Shown one piece after another: positions 1-8,409 of a stretch of 64,000 nt of DNA (the stretch's first letter is position 1; each line of letters starts with the position of its first letter). The DNA comes from Frankia casuarinae (GTDB lineage: Bacteria; Actinomycetota; Actinomycetes; Frankiales; Frankiaceae). The stretch is taken from positions 3,410,001 to 3,474,000 of the forward strand of contig NC_007777.1 in assembly GCF_000013345.1 (NCBI RefSeq), in the 5' to 3' direction. Under the pieces are notes generated by a model. It did not search any database and had not been told where the DNA came from. It worked only from the letters and a program-made list of their open reading frames with translations. The position numbers and the translations under genes are program-made.

Positions 1-475
1 TCTGGCACCGCTGGTGGATGCCCGAACCGCAATGGTCCGACTGGCACAAGCTAACCCGCCTGGGCATGACAGCGACGGACATCGCGGTGTCCTCCCTCAC
101 CGAAGGTCACCTGGAGGTATACGCGCTCGACGCCACCGGCCGGATGCGACACCGGTGGTACTGGCCCGAGCCCGGCTGGTCGGACTGGACGGACATGACC
201 ACTCCACGCGACGACACCACGCCCCCACACATGCCGCTACCGGAGCAGAGCAGCGCCTGACCGTCGCTTCCGACACGACCACCCGCCCCGTGCGGACCGG
301 GTGGCTCACCGCCATCGCCGCCGGCTCCCACTCCGACCGCCACCAAGAGCTCGTTGGTATAGACCGAGACGGCACGGTTTGGCATTCATGGAACTGGCTG
401 TGCGACGACGGCCTGCCGAACTGGCAGGCCTGGTCCACCTGGGACCCCTGGCACGCAATGCCTCCCGTCCGCTGA
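1..475 (+). pseudogene. Tectonin/PLL-like beta-propeller protein, 3' part, frameshifted
   Basis: The reading frame enters from the left edge (frame of position 3) and reads repeated Trp-rich blades such as WHRWWMPEPQWSDW and HRWYWPEPGWSDW, ending at a stop at 258-260. The same type of repeat continues in the frame of position 14 (HSWNWLCDDGLPNWQAW) up to a stop at 473-475. A single frameshift between about 225 and 300 would join them. Trp-rich G-x-W-x-W blades are typical of tectonin or fucose-lectin-like propellers, which bind sugars or surfaces. I infer a broken gene; two separate genes or a sequencing error are possible. The 5' part lies outside the window. Confidence 0.5.
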
Positions 476-525
476 CGCGTCCAGACAGCACTCGCCTTCG
501 GCCGGTCCCTCCAGGTCTCTTCATC

Positions 526-786
526 AGGCTGGCCGCTGCCGTGGCGCCGAACTCCCGACAGGCTCCGCGGGCAGCCGCGTCCACCTCGACGATGATCGAA
601 AAAGGTTCGTGGGGTGCTTCCACTTCAGTCCGGTGGCGATCGTTGCGACGGCGCGAGTCCCGCCGGTCGTATAACTACTGCCGTGGACCTACCGCGCTAC
701 CGTGGACAGCGCGTACGGCCGGCCTACCGCCACGTCGAGGCACGGGTAGTAGATCTGGCCGCAAAAACATGAGGAAAGTCGCGTGC
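526..786 (-). pseudogene. Degenerate partial copy (third) of the flavodoxin-type gene
   Basis: Read on the minus strand, this stretch matches the 3' half of the intact gene at 1100-1561 and the partial copy at 827-1083. It starts with YYPCLDVAVGRPYAL, then needs at least two frame changes before ending in VEVDAAARGACREFGATAAA. The homology runs a little past the coding part (a gaaagtcgcgtgcg-type junction shared with the neighbouring copy). It has no start codon region and is clearly non-coding. Confidence 0.7.
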
Positions 787-826
787 GCCGTGCGGTCACG
801 TTCAGTGCCATACCGGCACGCCCGGG

Positions 827-1083
827 TCAATCGTCCATCAGGCTGGCCGCAGCTGTGGCGCCGAGCTCCCAACAGGCCTCGCGTACAGCGGCATCTACCT
901 CGCCGATGGTCGACAGCGGCTCCCGAAGGCGCTTCCACTTCAGCCCGGTCGCGATGGTCTCGACCCCACGGATCGCACCGGTCGTGTCGCTGTTGCCGTG
1001 GACATACAAGGCGTACGGCCGGCCGATGGTCGCCTCAAGCACGGGAAAGTAGGTCTGGTCGCAGAACTTGCACAAAGTCGCAT
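827..1083 (-). pseudogene. 5'-truncated second copy of the flavodoxin-type gene
   Basis: About 75 codons stay open and align with the C-terminal half of the intact neighbour: YFPVLEATIGRPYALYVHG, then SDTTGAIRGVETI and KWKRLREPL, and a tail EACWELGATAAASLMDD. Roughly 70% of residues agree. The N-terminal FMN-binding half is absent. The frame has been kept while the sequence diverged, so this may be an old duplication that was intact for some time before losing its 5' end. Confidence 0.65.
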
Positions 1084-1099
1084 GCGTCGGATGGTTACA

Positions 1100-1561
1100 C
1101 TACGTGTCCGCGAGCGTGGCCGCCATGGTCGCGCCCAACTCCCAGCATGCTTCGCGGGCAGCAGCGTCGAGCGCTCCCACCACCGTCAGCGGCTCCCGCA
1201 AGCGCTTCCACCGCAGCCCCGCAGTGATCGTCTCGACTGATCGCACGGCGCCGGTGGTGTCGCTGCCGCCGTGGACGTAGAGGGCATACGGCCGGCCGAC
1301 GATTGCTTCAAGGCAAGGATAATACACACCATCAAAAAAGTGCTTCAAAGCGCCCGACATATAGCCGATATTCGCCGGAGTACCAAGAATATACCCATCG
1401 GCAGCCAACGCATCCGAGGCCGTGGCTGAGAGTGCCGGCCGCACCTCAACCTCTACGCCCTCGATCTCGTCCGTCCGAGCACCCGACAGAACCGCCTCCA
1501 GCATTTCCTGCATGGTCGGGGACGGGGTGTGATGGACCACCAGCAGCTTCGCCACAGCCAT
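1100..1561 (-). CDS. Flavodoxin-family / NAD(P)H-dependent FMN reductase-like protein
   Basis: This 153-residue protein has a flavodoxin-like fold. The N-terminus KLLVVHHTPSPTMQEML has the beta1 strand and the phosphate-binding loop (TPSPT) that grips FMN. YILGTPANIGYMSGALKHF (about 57-75) is the second flavin loop seen in WrbA/FMN-reductase relatives, and GRPYALYVHGGSD (about 88-100) is the core strand and third loop. Such proteins reduce quinones, azo compounds or act as electron carriers in the cytoplasm; the exact substrate cannot be told. It is the only complete member of a local family with three partial copies nearby. It lies about 50 bp downstream of a small minus-strand gene and may share its transcript. 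The ATG at 1561 is the natural start, directly ahead of the beta1 strand. Confidence 0.8.
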   Translation of the reverse strand: MAVAKLLVVHHTPSPTMQEMLEAVLSGARTDEIEGVEVEVRPALSATASDALAADGYILGTPANIGYMSGALKHFFDGVYYPCLEAIVGRPYALYVHGGSDTTGAVRSVETITAGLRWKRLREPLTVVGALDAAAREACWELGATMAATLADT

Positions 1562-1611
1562 ACCCTACCAAGCTAAGGCCCACCCCCTCATACGAGAAGG
1601 TGGGCAAGTGG

Positions 1612-1836
1612 TTAGGGACAGGTACACGGGCTATATACCCAGACGCGCCTCCGTGCAGCATCATGGCCGGCAAGGTGGTGGATCGCATCCATGTAGCGCG
1701 ATGCCGCTTCCATATCCCCGAAGCGGTGATGGGGAGAGGTCCAGCCGCCCGGTTCCCGGTAGGCGAGATGAACCTTCACATCCACCGGAATTGGTAGGGC
1801 CTCAATCTGGGGAGCCGGATACCCTAAGCGCGCCAC
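1612..1836 (-). CDS. Small hypothetical protein (74 aa)
   Basis: A short open frame, MARLGYPAPQIEALPIPV at the N-terminus, with a central GGWTSPHHRFGDMEAAS stretch rich in His, Trp and aromatic residues. I do not recognise the family. It has no signal peptide or membrane segment. It lies on the same strand just upstream of the flavodoxin-type gene and downstream of a strong hairpin, which fits the first gene of a small transcript. The composition is less biased than chance frames in this DNA, which is the main reason for keeping it. Confidence 0.4.
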   Translation of the reverse strand: MARLGYPAPQIEALPIPVDVKVHLAYREPGGWTSPHHRFGDMEAASRYMDAIHHLAGHDAARRRVWVYSPCTCP

Positions 1837-1868
1837 ACGACGTCCAAGCGGTCGGGGTCAGACTGACT

Positions 1869-1904
1869 GAACCGCCCCGGTCTCCACCGAACCCGGGGCG
1901 GTTC
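1869..1904 (-). terminator. Hairpin, 12-bp stem, probable terminator of the SMR gene
   Basis: GAACCGCCCCGG (1869-1880) pairs perfectly with CCGGGGCGGTTC (1893-1904) across a 12-nt loop. The right arm recurs at 1906-1919 as a 15-bp direct repeat and again in degenerate form. It lies 3' of the SMR transporter on the minus strand. No clear U-tract follows, as is common in actinobacteria. Confidence 0.55.
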
Positions 1905-2004
1905 ACCCGGGGCGGTTCACCCGGAGCGGCCACACAAGACACGCTCTTAATATAACTACCCGCGCTTTGACCGACCGAAAAACCCGCTACCAGCTACCAG
2001 CTGG

Positions 2005-2331
2005 TCAGCGGCGGGCACCGCTAAGCTGGAGACCGACCACTCCGACGATGACGAGGACCAGCGAGGCGACCTTTAGCGCGTTCATCGATTCGCCGAAGAC
2101 GGCCGCGCCAATGACGGCCATGGCCGCGGTGCCGGCCGCGGACCACACCGCGTAAGTGAAGCCGATCTCCAGATGCTGCAACACTCGAGACACGAAAAAA
2201 AATGACAGCGGATAGCAGACACAGACCATCAGGGTCGGCCAGAGCCGAGTGAACCCGCTGGTCTCCCGGAGCGCCAGCGTTCCAGTGATCTCCAGCACTA
2301 TAGCGACGATAAACTGCACGATGACGGCCAC
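2005..2331 (-). CDS. Small multidrug resistance (SMR) family transporter
   Basis: This 108-residue protein has four hydrophobic segments (about 4-21, 31-50, 57-77 and 85-104). The family's essential residues sit at their standard positions: Glu14 in the first helix (IVLEITGTLAL), the proton and drug site, then Tyr60 and Trp63 in GFTYAVWSAAGT. SMR proteins work as antiparallel dimers in the membrane and exchange protons for cationic drugs, quaternary amines or guanidinium. The sequence does not decide between an EmrE/Mmr-type drug pump and a SugE/Gdx-type guanidinium exporter, although WSAAGT is nearer the EmrE pattern. Length is normal. It is probably monocistronic, with a hairpin about 100 bp downstream. 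Confidence 0.92.
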   Translation of the reverse strand: MAVIVQFIVAIVLEITGTLALRETSGFTRLWPTLMVCVCYPLSFFFVSRVLQHLEIGFTYAVWSAAGTAAMAVIGAAVFGESMNALKVASLVLVIVGVVGLQLSGARR

Positions 2332-2380
2332 ACCCGGACGATATCGGCGCGCCGGATGGCCGTCACCCCGGCCAGGGAGT

Positions 2381-3241
2381 TCAACCCGTTCGGCTCGTCG
2401 ATCGGCTGGCGGTCACCAGTAGCGGGATGCCGACCCCGTGCCGGGCACTCGCCTCCGCGAGCAACGCGGCCAGCCAGCCCAGCGCGTCCAACGTCCACTC
2501 GGCGAGGGCCCCCTGGAAGGTGACCCGGTGCCGAGCAGGTCCCTGCCACAGTTCATCGATGACGGCGGGTTCCAGCACCGGATGGTCGTCGTTCGCCGGA
2601 GAGAGCGAGTCATCCGAGAAGACGTGCTGGTCGAGTTTGCGCAGCCAGTCGAGCATCGCGGGGGCGGCGGAACGGATGGCCGGGTCCTGCCCGCCGTCCA
2701 CCGTCACCCGCACCCGCGTTCTGTGCCGCGGGGCGCAGTCGGCGAACCAGCCGGCATCCTGCAGTAGACTTCCCACGGCGGGTGTCCGTGGCGAGATCCC
2801 GAGGCCCTCCACCGGCGACACCTGCACCGGCAGCAGGAGCTGCACCGGCAGCAGGAGCTGCACCGCCGTCAGCCGCAGCGTGCCGATCCGCGCCACGACA
2901 TCGTCCGCGCAGGCCAGGAACGGCTGCACCGGCAGGGGGCGGCGGTTCGGGACCGGTTCGGTCAACGACACCTGGAACCAGGCGGCGCGGGACGGCGACG
3001 CCCCGGCGGCGGCAGGCCGGTCCTGCCCGGCATCGTTCATCCCCCACAGGCCGCCGGAGGCGTCCGGCATGGCCTCGGTGAGCCAGCCCAGCGCGGACGA
3101 CCTCGCGACGAACAGGCTGTACGCGTCGGAGGATGCGACGAAGGGATCCCGCCACGGGTGCGGCGCCAGCTCGCCGTACAGGGAGGCGAACAGGGTGCCG
3201 GCGGGCCCGGCCGCGTCACCCTCGTGCACTACCGCCGGCAC
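2381..3241 (-). CDS. Hypothetical protein (286 aa)
   Basis: I do not recognise the family. The N-terminus reads like a folded cytoplasmic protein (TLFASLYGELAPHPWRDPF). The middle carries a duplicated hexapeptide LLLPVQLLLPVQ that comes from an 18-bp tandem duplication at 2822-2857. The second half is acidic and Trp-rich (AMLDWLRKLDQHVF, ALAEWTLDALGWLAALL). There is no signal peptide. The start overlaps the 3' end of the upstream secreted-protein gene by 13 bp on the same strand, suggesting translational coupling. The last residues (TASRSTSRTG) look unlike the rest, so the C-terminus may have been altered by a frameshift. Confidence 0.6.
   Translation of the reverse strand: MPAVVHEGDAAGPAGTLFASLYGELAPHPWRDPFVASSDAYSLFVARSSALGWLTEAMPDASGGLWGMNDAGQDRPAAAGASPSRAAWFQVSLTEPVPNRRPLPVQPFLACADDVVARIGTLRLTAVQLLLPVQLLLPVQVSPVEGLGISPRTPAVGSLLQDAGWFADCAPRHRTRVRVTVDGGQDPAIRSAAPAMLDWLRKLDQHVFSDDSLSPANDDHPVLEPAVIDELWQGPARHRVTFQGALAEWTLDALGWLAALLAEASARHGVGIPLLVTASRSTSRTG
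2822..2857. repeat. 18-bp perfect tandem duplication
   Basis: ctgcaccggcagcaggag occurs twice in a row (2822-2839, 2840-2857), followed by 8 bp of a third unit. It keeps the reading frame of the minus-strand hypothetical gene and adds six residues. Confidence 0.9.
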
Positions 3242-3789
3242 CTGATGTTCCGACCCGTCGTGACGAGTTTGTTCGGGTCGTCGGGCACGCCCACCAGATC
3301 CACGTCGATGACGCTACGCCACCCTGTCAGACTGCCGCTCCTGCAGTGGCCCCGCCCGGTCGCCCGGTTTCCGGCGCCGCCGCCGGACTTCACCGTCGAC
3401 CGGCCCACCGCGCCGACGTTCCGCCACGTGCCGTCGCTGTAGTACTCCTGCAGCTGGACGGTGACGACCGCCTTGGTGACGTCGCAGTCGATGTTGACCC
3501 ACCAGCCGTGTCCGGACGCCTCATGAGCGGAACTGGAGACGTGTACGTCGTCGCCTCTGGTCTCGAAATAACACACCCGCGCGGATTTCGTGATGCCGGC
3601 TGGGGAACTCCTGCCCCGCAGGCCATCCGCGCCGACCGCGCCAGCCGCGACCGCGGAATCCGGGACGGGCGCGGGTACCGGCCCCGCCGGCGCCGCGATC
3701 GCCGCGGTCACCGAGATCTGCGACGTTCCGATCAGCACGGTGCTCGCAATGCAGGATCCCACAGCGAGCCCACGAAGAGAGTGACGCAC
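3229..3789 (-). CDS. Secreted protein with Cys-bounded domain
   Basis: The start is the GTG at 3789, because GGAGG (3797-3801) lies at ideal spacing and the next residues form a signal peptide: VRHSLRGLAVGSCIASTVL, then a segment ending near AIAAPAGPVPAP. The mature part holds a region from VCYFETRGDD to GRGHC, with Cys residues that could form disulfides, and the pattern ITVQLQ-type strand, EYYSDGTWRNVG, seen in small secreted actinobacterial proteins of unknown role. About 186 residues. Upstream in-frame codons to 3951 are unlikely to be translated. The 3' end overlaps the next gene's start by 13 bp, so the two may be co-translated. Confidence 0.7.
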   Translation of the reverse strand: MRHSLRGLAVGSCIASTVLIGTSQISVTAAIAAPAGPVPAPVPDSAVAAGAVGADGLRGRSSPAGITKSARVCYFETRGDDVHVSSSAHEASGHGWWVNIDCDVTKAVVTVQLQEYYSDGTWRNVGAVGRSTVKSGGGAGNRATGRGHCRSGSLTGWRSVIDVDLVGVPDDPNKLVTTGRNIRCRR

Positions 3790-4013
3790 AAGCGCACCTC
3801 CGAATCTGGTAGAGCAGCGGAAAGAATACCACGTGCCCGGGACGGAAATTGACGACACGCACGGCACCGGCCCCACCGATCCCATCCGGTGCCGGTGGTC
3901 ACAAAAAAAATTGCATCGCCGCCATGCCGCGTCAAGCAGGCAGCCGTCCACCCGGCCCGTGTCGGACCCTACCGGTCGCCGACGGAAATCTTTTTCACAT
4001 GGCAGACGAAAAC

Positions 4014-4133
4014 GGCTCGCGCAGGCGTTTCTAATTCAGCCCCGTGGTAATCGTCTCGATGCCGCGCACGACGCCGCGCACGACGCCGGTGGTGTCGCTG
4101 CCGCCATGGGCGTGGAACGCGTACGGCCGGTCG
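4014..4133 (-). pseudogene. Stray fragment of the flavodoxin-type gene
   Basis: About 120 bp are recognisably the same sequence as the central-to-3' part of the gene at 1100-1561 (ggctcgcgcaggcgttt; gtaatcgtctcgat; ggtggtgtcgctgccgcca; gcgtacggccggtcgg), but broken by a 12-bp tandem duplication (gccgcgcacgac twice) and substitutions. It lies 2.5 kb from the other copies. I see nothing else recognisable in the surrounding gene-free stretch 3790-4535. Confidence 0.6.
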
Positions 4134-4535
4134 GCCGTACGCCGCGCTCCCGTCGGTCTGGAGCGATCCCGCTTCCGTGGACCGGGGGTGTGAGACGGCT
4201 ACGCCGAGGCCCGGCGAGCAGGACGTTCCCGCTCGGATCACACCGGCGCCCACCAGCCGGGATACATCACATCCGGTTCCCCGGGCCGGTACATTACGGC
4301 CATCGTGTCCAACATGCGCGGTCCAGGCGATGCGCCGCGGCGGCTCGACCGGCCGCTCGGCGGCGTACACCCGGTCCCGGCGGTCCCGGCGGTCCCGCTG
4401 TCTCCGACGCTCCCCGACGAGGCACCCAGCCCGATGAGTACGCCCGCGCGGGGCGGCCGCCATCCCGCCGGCGCGTCCGGCCGCCCGCCGGCAGCCGCCC
4501 CGCGGGCCGGCTCCGCCTGACGGACCGAACGATCC

Positions 4536-5465
4536 GTGTTGCTCTTCATCCCGCTGGCCCTGTGCGCCGCGTTCCTGCTCGCGTCGTCCGCGGCTCTGCA
4601 ACAACGCGCCGCCGGACGCAGCCGGTTCGCCGCCCGTGACGACCGGACGCACGCGCTGCCCGGAATGGGGCATCTGGTCGACCTGGCACGCGAACCGATG
4701 TGGCTGCTGGGCTGGCTGACAAACGTCGCCGGGTTCTTCACCCAGGCGCTCGCCCTACACCTTGGTTCCCTCGCCGAGGTGCAGCCCCTCATGGTCACCC
4801 AGTTACTGTTCGCGCTCCCGCTGGGCCTGGTCCGCACCCATCTACGGATGGCGCGGGGAGCATGGTGGGCGGTGGCATCGATCTGCGCAGGCCTCGCGCT
4901 GCTCCTCACGGTCCAGGGACGCCTACCCGCCCATGCTCCCCTGGACGAATACCGGCTGGCGCTGACCATCCTCGCGATCATTGCCCTCGCGGCGACGCTG
5001 ACGGTCTTCTCCCGCGGCCGGCGACCAGCAATGCGTGCGGCGATGCTCGGAGTCGGCGCCGGGCTGTTCTTCGCGCTGAGCGCCCTGCTGATGAAGCAGG
5101 CCACCGACGAGACCCTGAACGAGGGGATCGCTACCACCGCGACCCACTGGTTCGCCTACGCCCTGTGCGGAGTCACGATGGCCAGCCTCGTATTCGGGCA
5201 GATGGCGTTCGCCGTGGGTCCGCTCGCGCCGACCGTCACCGCCATGAACATCACCAATCCGACGGTCTCCTACACTCTCGCCGTGCTCGTCTTCGGGGTA
5301 CCCGCCCCGGACACCCCCGGGGTTATCACGGGTGTCACGGTGGCGGCTCTGCTGGTCGTGGGCGGGGTCGTCCTGCTCGCCCGCTCGCCCGCCCTGCCAC
5401 GCCCCACCCGTCGCCTGCCTGACGTCTCTCGCCACGATGCCCCCGCCCCGATGCCCCCCTCCTGA
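4536..5465 (+). CDS. DMT-superfamily membrane transporter
   Basis: A 309-residue membrane protein with about nine or ten hydrophobic segments in two halves, the layout of drug/metabolite (EamA-type) exporters. The N-terminal helix is LLFIPLALCAAFLLASSAAL, typical of the actinobacterial subfamily annotated only as 'DMT family transporter'. Other marks are PMWLLGWLTNVAGFFTQALA and, in the second half, GPLAPTVTAMNITNPTVSY, which resembles the conserved Pro/Asn-rich helix of NipA/DMT proteins. The substrate is unknown. The GTG at 4536 starts the protein directly at its first helix. The C-terminal tail is short and Pro-rich. The next gene begins 268 bp downstream on the same strand. Confidence 0.8.
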   Translation: MLLFIPLALCAAFLLASSAALQQRAAGRSRFAARDDRTHALPGMGHLVDLAREPMWLLGWLTNVAGFFTQALALHLGSLAEVQPLMVTQLLFALPLGLVRTHLRMARGAWWAVASICAGLALLLTVQGRLPAHAPLDEYRLALTILAIIALAATLTVFSRGRRPAMRAAMLGVGAGLFFALSALLMKQATDETLNEGIATTATHWFAYALCGVTMASLVFGQMAFAVGPLAPTVTAMNITNPTVSYTLAVLVFGVPAPDTPGVITGVTVAALLVVGGVVLLARSPALPRPTRRLPDVSRHDAPAPMPPS

Positions 5466-5733
5466 TGCCCCCCTCCTGGCGGGCGACGAGGTCGAACTGT
5501 TACCGGTACTCGCGGAAGTCCAGCCTCCGGCCATCGAATGGTTCGCGCTGGAAGGGCTGCACCTGACGAGCGGGAGTCTCAGCGCCTGGCGACGGCAGGT
5601 TCGATCATCTCCTCGGCGGGGCAGGACGTCCGGGCAGGATGACGGGGACGACGGGCTCCGGGGACCGCCGCGGTCGCTCCGCCTGGTGGCGGCCGACGCG
5701 GGGCAGGCCCGGGGCGGGATCCGGGGAGCTGGC

Positions 5734-7299
5734 ATGGGAACATCATCCGCACCGTTGCGCTGGACCACCCGATGCGTCATCGCGGGCGGTGGGCCGGCGG
5801 GGATGATGCTCGGTCTGTTGCTGGCCCGCGCAGGGGTGGACGTCATCGTGCTGGAAAAGCACGATGATTTTGCCCGTGACTTCCGCGGTGACACGATTCA
5901 CCCGTCCACGATGGCAGTGATGGCGGAGCTGGGCCTGCTGACGGACTTCCTTCGCATCCCGCACACCCGGGCCGCCACGCTGGCTTTGGATATGGCGGGC
6001 CGGCGCCGGACCGTTGTGGACTTCCGGCACCTGCGGACGCCCTGCCCGTTCATCGCCCTGATGCCCCAATGGGACTTTCTCACGTTTCTGGCCGAGCGGG
6101 CCGGTGCCTATCCGACGTTCCGCCTGGCGATGAGCACCGAGGCGACCGACCTGGTCCGGGCGAATGGACGGGTCGTGGGCGTGCGCGCGGCCGGCCCCCT
6201 CGGGGAGGTCGAGATCCGGGCGGATCTGACGGTGGCCGCCGACGGCCGGCACTCGACCCTGCGGTCCCGTGCCGGCCTGCCGGTGCGGGAGCGCGGCGCT
6301 CCCTTCGACGTCCTCTGGTTCCGGCTGCCGAAAGACATGGGTGACAGGTCCGCGAGCGGCCGCCGGGCGGCGAGGGACGGGAACGGGAACGAGGAGGGGA
6401 ACGGGCGTGGGGAGGAGAAGGGGAACGAGCGTGGGGAGGAGGGAAACGGGGACGGATTCACCCTGGCGCACCTCCGCAAGGGCCACGCCCTGATCACCCT
6501 GGATCGACGCGACTACTGGCAGTGCGGCATGGTGGTCCGGAAGGGGTCGGCGCAGCGGCAGCCAAGGACGGCCGGCGGGCTGGCGGCGTTCCGTGCGCAG
6601 ATCACCACCGCGGCGCCGGCGCTGTCCGGTGCCGTTGACGACCTCACCGACTGGGACCAGGTGAAGACCCTGGTGGTGCAGGTCGACCGGCTTCGCCGAT
6701 GGTTCCAGCCGGGTCTGCTCTGCATCGGCGACGCCGCCCACGCGATGTCCCCGGCGGGCGGCGTCGGGGTGAACTACGCCGTCCAGGACGCGGTGGCGAC
6801 GGCGAACCTGATGGCCGTGACGCTGCGGGCCGGGCCACCCGAGCCGGCCGAGCTGCGGCGGGTGCAGCGCCGGCGGACCTGGCCGGTCGTGCTCATGCAG
6901 ATGATCCAGGTCCGGCAGGGCGCCTTCCTGGTACGCCTGTTGGGTGACGACGAGCGGCCAGCGCACGGCGGCAGCCCGTCGCGCCAGGTCGCGCGTGCCC
7001 CCCTGACGAACGCGACGACGAACGCGACGGCAAGGACGATGACGGGGGCGGTGCGGGCCGGGATGTCCAACCTGGTGACGGCCATGATGTCCTATGGGGT
7101 GACCGCCACGGCGGCGCCGCGGATCGGGCGGGTGCTCGGGCGGGTACTCGGGCGGCTACTCGGGCGAGTCATCGGCATCGGATTTCGGCCCGAACACGTC
7201 CGCACCCCCGACGTGTTCGCCGAGGATGCCGGATACACCAAGAATGCCGGATACGCCAAGAATGCCGGGTACGCCGAGGGCGTCGAGCGGGCGAGATGA
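5734..7299 (+). CDS. FAD-dependent monooxygenase (PHBH fold)
   Basis: A flavoprotein hydroxylase of the p-hydroxybenzoate hydroxylase class. The ATG at 5734 follows a ggggag ribosome site; upstream in-frame codons are less likely. The Rossmann loop CVIAGGGPAGMMLG is near residue 15, the aromatic-hydroxylase DG motif is in VAADGRHSTLRSRAG, and the second FAD motif is GDAAHAMSPAGGVGVNY. Members use NAD(P)H and O2 to hydroxylate aromatic or polyketide substrates. Two oddities: a Gly/Glu/Asn-rich insertion at about nt 6375-6455, within the substrate domain, made from degenerate ggggaacg-type repeats, and a repeat-built tail (RVLGRVLGRLLGR, then NAGYAKNAGYA). At about 521 residues it is longer than usual because of these. 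The substrate cannot be inferred from its neighbours. Confidence 0.85.
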   Translation: MGTSSAPLRWTTRCVIAGGGPAGMMLGLLLARAGVDVIVLEKHDDFARDFRGDTIHPSTMAVMAELGLLTDFLRIPHTRAATLALDMAGRRRTVVDFRHLRTPCPFIALMPQWDFLTFLAERAGAYPTFRLAMSTEATDLVRANGRVVGVRAAGPLGEVEIRADLTVAADGRHSTLRSRAGLPVRERGAPFDVLWFRLPKDMGDRSASGRRAARDGNGNEEGNGRGEEKGNERGEEGNGDGFTLAHLRKGHALITLDRRDYWQCGMVVRKGSAQRQPRTAGGLAAFRAQITTAAPALSGAVDDLTDWDQVKTLVVQVDRLRRWFQPGLLCIGDAAHAMSPAGGVGVNYAVQDAVATANLMAVTLRAGPPEPAELRRVQRRRTWPVVLMQMIQVRQGAFLVRLLGDDERPAHGGSPSRQVARAPLTNATTNATARTMTGAVRAGMSNLVTAMMSYGVTATAAPRIGRVLGRVLGRLLGRVIGIGFRPEHVRTPDVFAEDAGYTKNAGYAKNAGYAEGVERAR

Positions 7300-7341
7300 C
7301 CCCCCACGCCTCGCCGCCCGTCCGTCGCAGGCGGTGTCGCC

Positions 7342-8325
7342 TCAGCGGTTACCGAACAGACCGCCTAGGCCGCCACCGCCGAAACCGCCGCTTGGGCCGT
7401 GACCACCGTGACCGCCGTGCTGGTTGCCCTGGAACCCGCCCTGACCGAGGCCGAACTGTCCGGCGAGACCGGCACCCGCGAGCGCGTTGTACGGCGGAAG
7501 TAGCTCGCAGGGCTGCACGATGACGAAGCCCTCGCCGGTGAACTGCATCTGCCAGCTCTCCCCGGTGTTCCCCCGGGGTCGCCACACGGCCGAGGACGTC
7601 ACCGCCGCCTGCATCGAGACCTGCAGGCTCGATGACCAGCCGACGACCGCGTCGGCGTCCGCGAAGTAGTAGTTCTGATGCGTTACGTGCATGACCAGCG
7701 GCGCCCCGGACGTGCAGACAGCGACCCGGCCGTTGCCGCGCAGCTCGACCTGGTAGCTCCCGACACCGGCGATGCCGACCTGGCTGTCCACCCGCACCAG
7801 GTCCCAGGTCAGGTCGGCGTTGAAGGCGAGCACGTTCTTGCCGTCGACGGTGAGCCCATCACCGACCAGGTCGAGGATGTGGATGTCCTGCGCCTGGTTG
7901 GCGAGGAAGACCGAACCCGATCCGGAGACCTGCATGAGGTTCAGGCCCTCGCCGCCGCTGAAGAAGCTGTGGAAACGCGAGCCCCAGCCCTCCCAGTGCG
8001 CGTCGAAGTTCGCGGCACCCTGGTAGGCGACCATCGCGCCCTTGCGGGCATAGAACTCCCGCATCCCGCGGGCGCCAAGCGTCGCCTTGAGCATCTTGCC
8101 GTTCTGCAGGGAAAACGGCTCGTCCGAGGGACGCTCGGGATTGTCCAGGAGACTGCTGCGGATGCCGCCGGCCGGCCCACCGGAGCCACCGGGAGGTGTC
8201 CCCTGGCCCGGCGGATAGCCCTGGCCCGGCGGATAGCCCTGGCCCGGCGGATAGCCCGGACCACCGCCGGGATAGTTGCCCTGCGGACCACTCGGGTGGC
8301 CGCCGTACATCCCGCCCTGCGTCAT
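7342..8325 (-). CDS. AIM24-family protein with Gly/Pro/Tyr-rich N-terminus
   Basis: The body (from about residue 65) is an AIM24/DUF124 beta-rich domain: MVAYQGAANFDAHWEG, VFLANQAQDIHILDL, LTVDGKNVLAFNADL and the closing FTGEGFVIVQPCELLPP match the family pattern. The role of AIM24 proteins in bacteria is unknown; the name comes from a yeast mitochondrial protein. The N-terminus is a flexible Gly/Pro/Tyr tract including three copies of an 18-bp repeat (8203-8256), and the C-terminus is Gly/His-rich. I chose the ATG at 8325; an upstream ATG at 8394 would add 23 residues of low quality. Last of three AIM24 genes in a row, probably one transcript. Confidence 0.82.
   Translation of the reverse strand: MTQGGMYGGHPSGPQGNYPGGGPGYPPGQGYPPGQGYPPGQGTPPGGSGGPAGGIRSSLLDNPERPSDEPFSLQNGKMLKATLGARGMREFYARKGAMVAYQGAANFDAHWEGWGSRFHSFFSGGEGLNLMQVSGSGSVFLANQAQDIHILDLVGDGLTVDGKNVLAFNADLTWDLVRVDSQVGIAGVGSYQVELRGNGRVAVCTSGAPLVMHVTHQNYYFADADAVVGWSSSLQVSMQAAVTSSAVWRPRGNTGESWQMQFTGEGFVIVQPCELLPPYNALAGAGLAGQFGLGQGGFQGNQHGGHGGHGPSGGFGGGGLGGLFGNR
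8203..8256. repeat. 18-bp tandem repeat, three units
   Basis: ctggcccggcggatagcc three times in perfect tandem, coding the hexapeptide GYPPGQ in the N-terminal tract of the AIM24 protein on the minus strand. Confidence 0.95.
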
Positions 8326-8409
8326 GTCGCCGTCCCCGTCCTCTCCGCGGTGCGCTCCGCCGTCCGGCGCCGGTACCCGGCCGCCCGCCCCCACCGTGCC
8401 ATCGCGGCC

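Noticed and set aside
827-1075. Independent 82-codon gene
   Set aside because: It begins in mid-domain relative to the intact copy and has no ribosome site; the frame is a truncated duplicate.
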